Assembly (NCBI GenBank): GCA_903945495.1
Contig: CAJAVU010000028.1
Coordinates: 1 to 53,745 of the forward strand
Source of the DNA: an uncultured Flavobacteriales bacterium
Lineage (GTDB): Bacteria; Bacteroidota; Bacteroidia; Flavobacteriales_D; Crocinitomicaceae
Direction: 5' to 3'
Length of the DNA stretch: 53,745 nt
Under the pieces are notes generated by a model. That model worked only from the letters and a program-made list of their open reading frames with translations, was not told the DNA's origin and did not search any database. Made by a program: the position numbers and the translations under genes. How positions within the stretch are numbered: the stretch's first letter is position 1; each line of letters starts with the position of its first letter. Below are positions 34,301 through 42,132 of the stretch, in pieces.

Positions 34301-35262
34301 ATTTCACGCCTCCAGTTCCCGTAATCCCTGAAATTTTGTCCTTGTGTAAGGGGGCTTCTATTGAAGTTTCTGTTTCAGGTGCAGATAGTTATGTATGGTA
34401 TCCGAATTTTCAAATTAGTACGCTTATTGGTCCAAATGTAACAGTAAATCCTCCTGTTGATTTCTTGTATTATTGCGATTTCATTAATGCATGCGGAAGT
34501 GTTACGGACAGTGTATTTATAGATGTTGTTGAGGCATCGATTTTTGCGGGAAATGATACGATTATTTGTCCAGGAGAAGCGGCAACGTTATGGGCAAGTG
34601 GTGGAGTGAGTTATAGTTGGTCACCAAGTTCTTCATTAAATTCTGCAATTAGTTCTCAAGTTTTTGCAACACCAAGTTTAGCCACAATATTCACAGTAAT
34701 AGGGGTAGATCAAACGGGATGTCCAGATACAGCTCAAGTAATGGTAGATTTGTTCCCTCAACCGTTTATTCAAACGTGTCCTGATATTTATGCTTTACAA
34801 GGTGATGAAGTTCAACTTTATGCAAATTCAACAACTACTGGGCCTTATGTTTGGTCACCGGCTGAGTTTTTAAGTTGTGTTTCTTGTGACAACCCCGTTG
34901 CCTCTCCTGATCAAAATTACATATATACGGTTTCGTATACAGATGAAAATGGATGTACAGCTTCAGATATTGTAAACATCTATTATAAGCCTATTATTTA
35001 CATCCCGAATACGTTTACTCCAAATGATGATGAGCTTAACCAAGGTTTTCGCGTTGTAATCGGAAATATAAAATCTTTTGAATTGTTGATTTTTAACCGT
35101 TGGGGGGAATTGATTTTTACAATGAATGATGAAAGTGATTATTGGGATGGAACGTATGAAGGTTTGAAATGTCAGGATGGAACGTATGTTTGGACGATTA
35201 AATATTATGATTTTCTAGACAAAGAGTATGAACAAACAGGACATGTTAATTTATTGCGATAA
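31351..35262 (+). CDS. DUF7948/SBBP-repeat T9SS type B protein, 1303 aa
   Basis: A signal peptide (MRGLLIIFFCSLATFIGHAQ) is followed by a DUF7948 domain (about 21-240), distantly similar to the N-terminus of the 1435-aa protein upstream. It contains a His/Glu-rich loop (seven His within 58-87). SBBP-type propeller repeats follow (about 250-740; STYLGGTGNEAPHSL, STYFGGTGLETGNSL). A PKD domain (FNWNFGDGTTSTLVNPSHVYPGPG, about 770-850), several Cys-containing Ig-like modules with the YLWSPA..L pattern, and a T9SS type B C-terminal domain (FTPNDDELNQ, FNRWGELIF, ending TGHVNLLR) complete it. No PorP/SprF gene adjoins it; the closest is at 21.3-22.3 kb. A strong terminator follows. Confidence 0.9.
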   Translation: MRGLLIIFFCSLATFIGHAQNVWLHPNVGQWDKEIIYTVDMASGHLYVDQKGFTYVLHDAMAHKHDGEEHSAEEHDDKIHAQVVKSHFLNSNWQGQKTEGSKSDFYRNYFIGNDEARWKANVKSCAQTTLNEFYPGIDLQLDGSSNQLKYSFKVKPGIDASLIKWNVDGANRVYIEENQLHIVTDFGEIVEDKPIAWTEKEGKKRFVDVEYRLTTEGLTFLFPNGYDETAELVIDPYLVFSSFTGSTMDNWGMTATPDLQGNLYAGGIVFDQGGAYPVTSGAFDMTFNGGNAYTYTFQQNTYSMSGFDIALSKFNSTGSTLIYSTYLGGTGNEAPHSLVTDENSNLFVMGVTGSGNYPIVAGCFDATFNGGPNVSENELGYPAGADIFVSRFNVGGTALVGSTFVGGSGTDGVNIGILNYNYGDSFRGEIIVNNGFVYVSSTTQSSNFPTLAPSQGALSGAQDAVIFKMSSTLSAMAWSTYFGGTGLETGNSLQLASNGNVYVAGGTNSASLPVFAGNDLSFNGGNSDGYLLKIQGNTATFMNGTYLGLNEYDQAYFVQLDLNNDVYVYGQTESAYTISPGVYGNPNSGQFIRKYSNNLGTILWTTMIGAGTGHPEISPTAFLVSDCYDIYISGWGGTINSSFSTQAFFSTTNGFSTTSDAYQSNTNGSNFYIAVLSQNAATLKYATYMGGITNSSNHVDGGTSRFDKSGRIYHAVCGACGGNDFGFTSTPGAWSTTNNSLNCNLAAFKFELSTIDALVSEPQTVICLPNPVLFDNNSANGNVFNWNFGDGTTSTLVNPSHVYPGPGTYTVTLIVSDATGCFTPDSVTFDVEIGDFQGGVVIPVGGICPGEPFMLEAYGGADYLWSPAAVLNDPTSPTPIATVNSTTTFTVVISDSCGADTLTLVLPVFNVNHTITNDTSICIGNNVQLLSSGGGSYLWSPANTLSNATIANPIATPTQSTMYSLEITTVDGCLVEDSVNVAVYFTPPVPVIPEILSLCKGASIEVSVSGADSYVWYPNFQISTLIGPNVTVNPPVDFLYYCDFINACGSVTDSVFIDVVEASIFAGNDTIICPGEAATLWASGGVSYSWSPSSSLNSAISSQVFATPSLATIFTVIGVDQTGCPDTAQVMVDLFPQPFIQTCPDIYALQGDEVQLYANSTTTGPYVWSPAEFLSCVSCDNPVASPDQNYIYTVSYTDENGCTASDIVNIYYKPIIYIPNTFTPNDDELNQGFRVVIGNIKSFELLIFNRWGELIFTMNDESDYWDGTYEGLKCQDGTYVWTIKYYDFLDKEYEQTGHVNLLR

Positions 35263-35277
35263 GTATTTAAATGGAAT

Positions 35278-35308
35278 AAAAAAAAGCGACTTATTAGTCG
35301 CTTTTTCT
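35278..35308. terminator. Bidirectional intrinsic terminator
   Basis: A perfect 10-bp stem, AAAAAGCGAC at 35281-35290 and GTCGCTTTTT at 35297-35306, with a 6-nt loop and A/T runs on both sides. It separates the convergent 1303-aa gene and the dioxygenase gene and can serve both. Confidence 0.92.
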
Positions 35309-35312
35309 ATGT

Positions 35313-35834
35313 TTAAACAAACTTAGGGTCTGTTTCCATTACATGTCCACATTTCTTGCATGTACGGTACTCTAATGAGTTGTAATACTCTTTAAATCGT
35401 GGAATAAAATCATTTTCAATATTGGATAAAGGAAAACGGTATTCGTGAAGTTTATTGTTACATTTCTCACAAAACCACATTAATCCATCTTGTAAATCTG
35501 TTCCTTTACGTACTTTTTCAATTACTAAACCAACAGTATTTGGCCCACGCATTGGTGAGTGCGGTGTGTTACCAGGTAAAAGAAACATTTCTCCTTCTTT
35601 TATAATGATGTCACGTGCATTGCCATCCTCTTGTATACGAACACAAATATCACCTTCGATCTGATAAAAAAGTTCTTCGCTTTCGTTATAATGATAATCT
35701 TTGCGTGCATTTGGTCCACCGACAATCATAACAATAAAATCTCCTGCTTCGTTATACAAGTTTTTATTGCTAACAGGTGGTTTAAGTAAATCGCGATTAT
35801 CGTCGATCCACTTTTGAAGATTAAAAGGAGCCAT
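35313..35834 (-). CDS. 3-hydroxyanthranilate 3,4-dioxygenase
   Basis: 173-aa cupin of the kynurenine pathway, opening the ring of 3-hydroxyanthranilate to the precursor of quinolinate and NAD. The Fe(II) ligands are His48, Glu54 and His92 (DYHYNESEE and GNTPHSPMR), spaced as in characterised bacterial enzymes. Arg44 fits the substrate-binding position. A C-terminal rubredoxin-like site uses two CxxC pairs (CEKC and CKKC), typical of the bacterial form. I chose the second of two adjacent ATGs (MAPFN). It stands alone: no other kynurenine-pathway gene is in the window, and it is flanked by terminators. Confidence 0.95.
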   Translation of the reverse strand: MAPFNLQKWIDDNRDLLKPPVSNKNLYNEAGDFIVMIVGGPNARKDYHYNESEELFYQIEGDICVRIQEDGNARDIIIKEGEMFLLPGNTPHSPMRGPNTVGLVIEKVRKGTDLQDGLMWFCEKCNNKLHEYRFPLSNIENDFIPRFKEYYNSLEYRTCKKCGHVMETDPKFV

Positions 35835-36182
35835 CATAAGATTTCAATTTTTTATAAAGATAAAAAGTCTTTTAGTTTTAACTTAAAGTAAAATGTTAGA
35901 AAATTAACAATTTATAGAGTTTATCATTAAATGCTGAAGTGAGTGATGACAGTTATAGGTGTCATTTGACACTTGTATTGAAGAACGATATGAAAATCAA
36001 CTGAAGGTACGTCAATTATTCGGCATTGGCCTAATGGAATCTTGAGATAAAAATGGAAGTGTAGTAATATTAAATAAAATAGGATAGGAGACTATTAAGA
36101 TTTGGGTTTAAAGCATCGTTATTTCCTATTAAAAGAGCATTTATTTACAACTACTCTTATGAACCAATGAAAATGTAAGCCC
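35835..36182. other. Intergenic stretch without recognised gene
   Basis: AT-rich DNA without a credible reading frame. A TATCTTTA element on the minus strand (near 35860) could be the promoter of the dioxygenase gene. A perfect short palindrome, GTGTCA-TT-TGACAC at 35959-35972, is the only other clear structure; it has no T-run and could be a protein-binding site. I see nothing else in it. Confidence 0.5.
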
Positions 36183-36216
36183 AAAAAAAAGGGAGACCTT
36201 TCGATCTCCCTTTCCA
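36183..36216 (-). terminator. Intrinsic terminator of the 1591-aa T9SS gene
   Basis: An 8-bp stem (36189-36196 AAGGGAGA with 36205-36212 TCTCCCTT) is followed on the minus strand by an eight-base T-run. It sits 17 nt after the stop codon. Confidence 0.88.
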
Positions 36217-36232
36217 ATATACTTTGTAGATA

Positions 36233-39200
36233 TTATTGTAACACTACACGGAATACTTTCTCTGCGTTACCATTGTAAACGCGGATCATATACATTCCTG
36301 TTACTTTACCTGTTAAGTCAATTGTTGTAGTTGAAGCACCATTGATAGCGTTTGCTTTAGAAGCAATTACTCTACCATCGACGTCAATTACTTCATAGTT
36401 GAATACTTCAGAATTTCCTTCGTTTGTAATGTAAACCAATCCATTTGTTGGGTTAGGTAACAATGTCATTGAAGAGAAATACAATTCTTCTACGTTTAAC
36501 CAATCACAAGTTCCATCAACAGTTAACAATACATTTGCAGTATCGTCAGGACAAACACCGTTTCCAGTGATATAGTCATAGTTGAATTGACCAGGGATGT
36601 TACTTGCGTAAATTGAAGAAGAAGGCATCAATTGATTTGATGGGTTGTACCATGAACCTCCTAAGTCAACGTTTCCACCTAAACCAGATAACAAATCAAC
36701 TGGCTCATTTTTACATACTGTAATTGTTCCATCTGTTCCAGCTGAAGAAAGTGGGAAGATTTGAACTTGAGCAACGATTGAATCGTAAGCACAACCATCT
36801 GTTACGCGATATTCGAAATCGAATACTTGGTAACCTAAACCTGAAGTGTTGAACAATGAATCTGTTAAACCAGTTCCAGCAGGAGCTAATTCAGCAGTCC
36901 ATGAACCTGCAGTTTGGTAACCAGTAATTCCATCAAATAATACAACTGATGTTCCTGTACAAGCATCTAATACGTCTACGAATGTTCCAGCCTCAAGATT
37001 GATTGGAGTCATTGTAATTGAATATTGACCTTGTAAAGTTGAAGCACCTGAAGCACCCGCCCAAGAATCATGCATAATGTAATACGTATTACCTGGTGTT
37101 AATCCACAAATTGTGAAGTTTGGAGCTACTTTGAACGTATCAATTGTAGTTGTGTTACCAATTGTAGTTGTTGTTACAGTAGCTTGATCTGACGCAGCTA
37201 ATAATTCAAACGTATTGAAGTCATTACAAATTGGAGCATCGTAAATTGCGATTTGACTCCAGAATGCATCTACATCCTCACCACTAAATCTCATAGAACC
37301 AGAAGCAGGAGCAGTGAATGTAAACCATGTTGTTCTTTGTAATGTAGGTTGACCCCATCCAACTTGTGGTAAATCAGTTGCATTGTAACCTGTTTGAGAA
37401 GGAACAATTCCTGTTTCACCTACTGTTACTGTAGCTCCTGTATTGTCGAAAATATAAACTGTTCCGTCTACCATTAATTCTTCAGCACCACAAACAGTGT
37501 CATTAGAAATTGGCATAGTAATCGTGAATGGACCAACGTAGTTTGATGAGTCAACACCACACACAGCTTGTACATAAACGTCAATTACTTGTCCTGGTAA
37601 GAAAGAAGCATCAACAATTGAATCTGCGAAATCAATACCGTTGGCAACTAATTCAGTTCCATTCGAGTAAACGTCAAAGTTAGTTTGACCATACGTTAAA
37701 TTGAATGAAGAAATTCCACCGTTTGTTGCAGTTGCAACTGGAATCCAATCCCAAGTCATCAAAATTGAATCAACGTCAGATGTTGCATTCAATGTAATTG
37801 GATCAGCACACCAAGGTAAAGTAGTAGCATTTACTAAGAAACCATCAGATGTTAATGCGTCAACTGTACACTCTGAATAGATATAAATATCGTATTCTGT
37901 TAATTGATCTAAAGGAGCAATTTGAATGTCAGAAGTAGTAGTAGTTAAAATAGTACCACTTGTTGCAGGGTCGAATCCAGCTGGACCATAAATTACTGTC
38001 CATTCAGTTTCTCCATAAGGACCTGCTGTCCAATCCAAGTCGATTTCTTCTTGGAAAATAGTAGTAACCATATTTGTTGGATTTGGACACAATGCATTGT
38101 AGAAATGGACACAAGAATTGTTTTGCAAGTAAGTTCCGTTATTGAAAGATACTTCGGGATCAGCTAAGGGACCAGAAGCTCCAATTGTAGCAGTTGCACC
38201 ATAGTCATAAGTAGCATCTCCTAAAACCACGTTGTCATATAAATAGTAAATCTCATTTGTAGCCTCTTCAATTACTACTTGGAATACGAAATCATCTCCG
38301 TTAAAACCGATATGATCGACATTCCATTGAATAATTGCCTGACGGTTTGGAGCTGTTCCAATAACTTCAGTGTAAACGGAACCACCATTACTGTACAAGT
38401 CATTCCATAAAGGATAAAGTCCAGTTGCTGCAGTTGCCATTGTTCCATTTCCAAACGGCACACCATTCGTTAGATTATTAAAAGAAATACCTCCATTGTT
38501 ATCAATCGACATTTGTGTAACTGATGTACCTTGATAATCCAAAGTCCAAGGTAAAGTGAATCCAATTTGACCATCATCAAATAAATCAGTTCCAGTACCA
38601 GTTGCTGAAATATCATTAAATCCTGGTCCACATTGGTTATCGAATGTAAAGAATCCTGCATTAGTTGAGAATGTAACAACATCAGATAATTCTGGATTAG
38701 GACCACAGATTGCAGATACATATACGTCGTATTCTGTGTCTTCTGTTAATCCTGTTATTGTATAGAAGTTAGTGTTTGCTGTAAATGAAGTTCCAGTACC
38801 TGGAGTGAATCCAGCTGGGCCAACTTCAACGTTCCATTGTATTTCGTTTCCTGTTGTTGTCCATGAAACATCAGCCGTGAAGTAGTTGATTTGTCCAATT
38901 GCAACGTTTGCAGGTGCTGCAGGTTGCGCAACCACAACTTGAATAGGCGCACTAAATAAACCATTTACATCTTGTAACATTACTGAATAAGTTCCAGCGG
39001 TTAAATCCGTTGGGATTGCTCCGTAAGGGCCAGCATCTACAGAATATGTAAATGGTGCAGTACCACATTGTACAGTTGCTAAAGCAAACGATCCATTATT
39101 ACCACCGTTACAAGTAACGTTAATTGGAGATAAAGAAGCATTTACATCTGTAATATTTACAGTAACTAATTCTCTGCCAACTGAGCTACAACCTGCAAGT

Positions 39201-41008
39201 TCAGTTTGAACGTAGAAGTTGTATGAACCATTAGTAGCCGCTGGCATAACACTTGTACCTAATCCTTCAAGTGGAGTACCTGTACCGATCATGTTTCCTG
39301 CTGTTGAAGCATCGTACCATGATAAAGTATAAGCTGGTTGAGGAGATGCAGGACCTGAATAAGTTAAATTAACAGTTAAATTCATTGTAACTGGGTCTCC
39401 AAATCCATCTGCTGGATTATCAGCTGAAACAATTGATACAGAAGTTAATGGAAGATAAGGTGTTAAATCGAAGCCAGTTTGGTTACATTGTTGTGTTGCA
39501 ATAGTAACACCATTAACAACAATACTGTAGTAATACCATGTTGGACATGTAGCTCCAATTGATGCATTCATTGTTGCACCGATAATTGTACCAGCTGCAC
39601 AAGAAAAGTTATTCACTGTAGCTGTTGTACCTAAATTATCAGTACCAGGTACTACAGAGTTTACAGAACATGTACCTGAAACAATCAATGTTGGAACACT
39701 TGCAGCAACAGGTGCTGAAGCAACTCCAGAACAATAGTTATAAGCTGGTAAAACCAACGTTGGATTCCCAGGTATTACAGAGTTAACAGTTACAGTAGTT
39801 CCAACTGTGTTAGACCAACAACCCGAAGAAATTTCTTGAGCTGCTAAGTAATAGGTTCCTGAAGTAGCATAAGCATACGGAGTTGATGCAGGCAATGCAG
39901 TTGAACTTCCTCCAGAAACTGTTCCTTGCCAATAATAGTTGTATCCAGCAACTGGAGTTGCTGCTACTAATGTAGAACCTGAAGGAACACAAGAAGGGTC
40001 AGTTGTTGCAACAGCCGCAGGAGGTGGAGTTGCTACTGGGAAATTTGATACTACAATCGAAGATGATGCTAAAGACCAAACGCTAGTTACGGTATTAAAA
40101 GCACGGGCATAATAAGTTCCGTTGGCAAAAACCGTGTAAGGACCAGTGTAAGGATTTGCAGTACTTGTTCCAGTTGCAGTTGTTTGCCAATACCAAGTTA
40201 CATTTGTTGGAGGTGGACCAGCTAAATCAATTGTTGTTCCAGCAGAACATGTAGGTATTCCAGCCGCTTGGGTTGGTGTTGGAGGAGTTGCAGGAGGTGC
40301 AGTCCAAGTGTACGTTTGTCCAACAGCTGGAAAAACAGTTGTAGACAAAGTCATGTTAGCAGCATTCGTTCCACCAGCAGTAGAATTAGCCCAATCGGTA
40401 GTGCTCGTACGAACGTTAAAATCAGCATTGGTAGATCCAGTAATACCACAGTCATAATCACTATTCAATGCACTTGTAGTCATGGTTCCATAAACAAACT
40501 GAACAACGTTAGTTGTCTCATAAAGTTTAATTTGGAAATTAAAGTTTTGTCCAGTTCCTGCAAATCTTTTGTAGTCTTTCCATTGGATGGTAGCTACTTG
40601 ATTTGGCGAAACACCACTTGTTTCTATACGAACCTCACCTGCAGCATTACCTTGCAAATCTCTACCCAATGGAGCTAAACAAGGGTGGTGTGTTCCAGCG
40701 GTGGACAAAGGAGTGTAGGTACCTGTTGAAGTAGTTGTACCAAATGAGGCCCAGCCGTTCGAGTTTACCTTGATGGTTGTGTATACAACTCCATTGTAAG
40801 TAAAATTGAAACCAATAGCAGTAGACGCTGAAAGGGCATCATCTGTAGCTCCTGTGTGAAGAACCGTACCTCCGGTAATCGGGGTATACGTCCCAGCACT
40901 TTGGGAAAAGACATAGGCACTTACCTGCGCATGAACGCTACCAATTGAGGAAGCAATCAGCAAACAGAGAAGCGCAATACCTTTCCATTTTTTGTAATAA
41001 TTTTTCAT
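36233..41008 (-). CDS. T9SS type A multidomain secreted protein, 1591 aa
   Basis: Starting at 41008 (MKNYYKKWKGIALLCLLIASS...VHAQ) gives a normal signal peptide; 11 extra upstream codons precede it in the same frame. The N-terminal domain (about 30-240) is a beta-sandwich common in Bacteroidota surface proteins (IGFNFTYNGVVYTTIKVNSNGWASFG). A similar module recurs around 790-960 (FTLPWTLDYQGTSVTQMSIDNNGG). Ig-like modules, a SprB-like repeat (VTCNGGNNGSFALATV), fibronectin type III-like domains (VAIGQINYFTADVSWTTTG; EEIDLDWTAGPYGETEW) and further beta domains lie between and after. The T9SS type A C-terminal domain (LLPNPTNGLVYITNEG, ending VFRVVLQ) is complete. No enzymatic motif is seen; an adhesive or matrix role is likely (inference). 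Confidence 0.9.
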   Translation of the reverse strand: MKNYYKKWKGIALLCLLIASSIGSVHAQVSAYVFSQSAGTYTPITGGTVLHTGATDDALSASTAIGFNFTYNGVVYTTIKVNSNGWASFGTTTSTGTYTPLSTAGTHHPCLAPLGRDLQGNAAGEVRIETSGVSPNQVATIQWKDYKRFAGTGQNFNFQIKLYETTNVVQFVYGTMTTSALNSDYDCGITGSTNADFNVRTSTTDWANSTAGGTNAANMTLSTTVFPAVGQTYTWTAPPATPPTPTQAAGIPTCSAGTTIDLAGPPPTNVTWYWQTTATGTSTANPYTGPYTVFANGTYYARAFNTVTSVWSLASSSIVVSNFPVATPPPAAVATTDPSCVPSGSTLVAATPVAGYNYYWQGTVSGGSSTALPASTPYAYATSGTYYLAAQEISSGCWSNTVGTTVTVNSVIPGNPTLVLPAYNYCSGVASAPVAASVPTLIVSGTCSVNSVVPGTDNLGTTATVNNFSCAAGTIIGATMNASIGATCPTWYYYSIVVNGVTIATQQCNQTGFDLTPYLPLTSVSIVSADNPADGFGDPVTMNLTVNLTYSGPASPQPAYTLSWYDASTAGNMIGTGTPLEGLGTSVMPAATNGSYNFYVQTELAGCSSVGRELVTVNITDVNASLSPINVTCNGGNNGSFALATVQCGTAPFTYSVDAGPYGAIPTDLTAGTYSVMLQDVNGLFSAPIQVVVAQPAAPANVAIGQINYFTADVSWTTTGNEIQWNVEVGPAGFTPGTGTSFTANTNFYTITGLTEDTEYDVYVSAICGPNPELSDVVTFSTNAGFFTFDNQCGPGFNDISATGTGTDLFDDGQIGFTLPWTLDYQGTSVTQMSIDNNGGISFNNLTNGVPFGNGTMATAATGLYPLWNDLYSNGGSVYTEVIGTAPNRQAIIQWNVDHIGFNGDDFVFQVVIEEATNEIYYLYDNVVLGDATYDYGATATIGASGPLADPEVSFNNGTYLQNNSCVHFYNALCPNPTNMVTTIFQEEIDLDWTAGPYGETEWTVIYGPAGFDPATSGTILTTTTSDIQIAPLDQLTEYDIYIYSECTVDALTSDGFLVNATTLPWCADPITLNATSDVDSILMTWDWIPVATATNGGISSFNLTYGQTNFDVYSNGTELVANGIDFADSIVDASFLPGQVIDVYVQAVCGVDSSNYVGPFTITMPISNDTVCGAEELMVDGTVYIFDNTGATVTVGETGIVPSQTGYNATDLPQVGWGQPTLQRTTWFTFTAPASGSMRFSGEDVDAFWSQIAIYDAPICNDFNTFELLAASDQATVTTTTIGNTTTIDTFKVAPNFTICGLTPGNTYYIMHDSWAGASGASTLQGQYSITMTPINLEAGTFVDVLDACTGTSVVLFDGITGYQTAGSWTAELAPAGTGLTDSLFNTSGLGYQVFDFEYRVTDGCAYDSIVAQVQIFPLSSAGTDGTITVCKNEPVDLLSGLGGNVDLGGSWYNPSNQLMPSSSIYASNIPGQFNYDYITGNGVCPDDTANVLLTVDGTCDWLNVEELYFSSMTLLPNPTNGLVYITNEGNSEVFNYEVIDVDGRVIASKANAINGASTTTIDLTGKVTGMYMIRVYNGNAEKVFRVVLQ

Positions 41009-41038
41009 AAACCAATCATTTTTTATGTTATCAATTTG

Positions 41039-41046
41039 CAAAGATA
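41039..41046 (-). promoter_or_regulatory. -7 box of the 1591-aa T9SS gene
   Basis: Minus-strand TATCTTTG matches TAnnTTTG, about 30 nt before the ATG at 41008. The longer reading frame begins inside this region, which supports 41008 as the start. Confidence 0.6.
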
Positions 41047-41195
41047 AACTTATCTACCTAGGTATCACAATTTTTAATTTACAATTTAATAAGCGAGTGT
41101 TAAAAATGACGCAATTGAACTTCTCTGTGAATATTTTCGATGTTCAATCGAATATTTTTCAATTTTAATTTACTTTTAGCAAAAAAAATAGTGTT

Positions 41196-41984
41196 ATGAA
41201 TTTTGATTTAGTAGGAAAAACAGCGGTAGTTAGTGGAAGTACTCAAGGAATTGGTAAAGCATCAGCTCTAGAGTTAGCAAAAATGGGAGCATCTATTGTT
41301 CTGATTGCTAGAAATGAAGACAAACTGAAGGAAACCATTGCCGAGCTTGATACTACCCAAAATCAAAAACACACATATCTGGTAGCCGATTTTTCGAAAC
41401 CAGAAAGTTTGAAGTTTGCCTTGTTGAATTATGTTGCCAATGGTGGTAAAGCAAATATTCTTATTAATAATACTGGTGGACCAAAAGGCGGTGCGATAAA
41501 AGACGCTCCAATTGAAGAGTTTCTTTCTGCGTTCAATCAACATTTGATTTGTAATCATATACTTGTACAATCCTTGTATCCATTGATGAAAGAGGATGGA
41601 TATGGTCGCATAATCAATATTATATCGACATCTGTAAAACAACCTTTGCCAAATCTTGGTGTTTCGAATACGATTCGTGGGGCTGTTGCAAATTGGAGTA
41701 AAACCTTAGCGAACGAATTAGGTGGTTTTGGCATAACTGTAAACAATGTTTTACCAGGAGCAACAAATACAAGCCGTCTTCAATCGATTGCTCAAGTTAA
41801 AGCTGATCAGTTTAATGAAACAGTTGATGATGTGTTTGCTGAAATGGCGTCAGAATCTCCAATGAAACGAATTGCACAACCCGAAGAAGTGGCTGCTGCT
41901 ATTGCGTTCTTAGCGTCTCCTGCTGCTTCGTATATTAATGGGATAAATGTTCCTGTTGATGGAGGAAGAACAAAGTCATTGTAA
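41196..41984 (+). CDS. Atypical short-chain dehydrogenase/reductase
   Basis: 262-aa SDR-fold protein resembling 3-oxoacyl-ACP reductase. The cofactor motif is GSTQGIGKA (classical TGxxxGxG with Ser in second place), followed by ARNED and the LINNTGG motif in place of NNAG. The active-site region reads IISTSVKQPLPNLGVSNTIRG: the Ser is kept, but the positions of catalytic Tyr and Lys (YxxxK) seem to hold Ser and Arg. The C-terminal ASYINGINVPVDGG is normal. A recognised SDR subgroup with this altered tetrad exists; its reaction is uncertain. It is a single gene with a near-consensus TACTTTTA box at 41171-41178. Confidence 0.87.
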   Translation: MNFDLVGKTAVVSGSTQGIGKASALELAKMGASIVLIARNEDKLKETIAELDTTQNQKHTYLVADFSKPESLKFALLNYVANGGKANILINNTGGPKGGAIKDAPIEEFLSAFNQHLICNHILVQSLYPLMKEDGYGRIINIISTSVKQPLPNLGVSNTIRGAVANWSKTLANELGGFGITVNNVLPGATNTSRLQSIAQVKADQFNETVDDVFAEMASESPMKRIAQPEEVAAAIAFLASPAASYINGINVPVDGGRTKSL

Positions 41985-42098
41985 GGTTGAGGATTTGACA
42001 CTTCGAAAATCCGACGATGCGAGAACTTGAAAGATTTGTAATTGATCAAATTTTAAAATCCAATCTTTTCAAATTTAACGACTAGATATTTTTCGTTT

Positions 42099-42120
42099 TA
42101 AAAAAGGAGAATCAGCTCCC
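42099..42120 (-). terminator. Weak intrinsic terminator of the 792-aa gene
   Basis: On the minus strand GGGAG and CTCC flank a 6-nt loop and are followed by a T-run. The stem is only 4-5 bp, so this is uncertain. It lies 12 nt after the stop codon at 42133. Confidence 0.4.
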
Positions 42121-42132
42121 GTGAACAATTAA

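Noticed and set aside
40268-40678. 136-codon plus-strand frame opposite the 1591-aa gene
   Set aside because: It is a Ser/Arg-rich shadow with no start context or family match.
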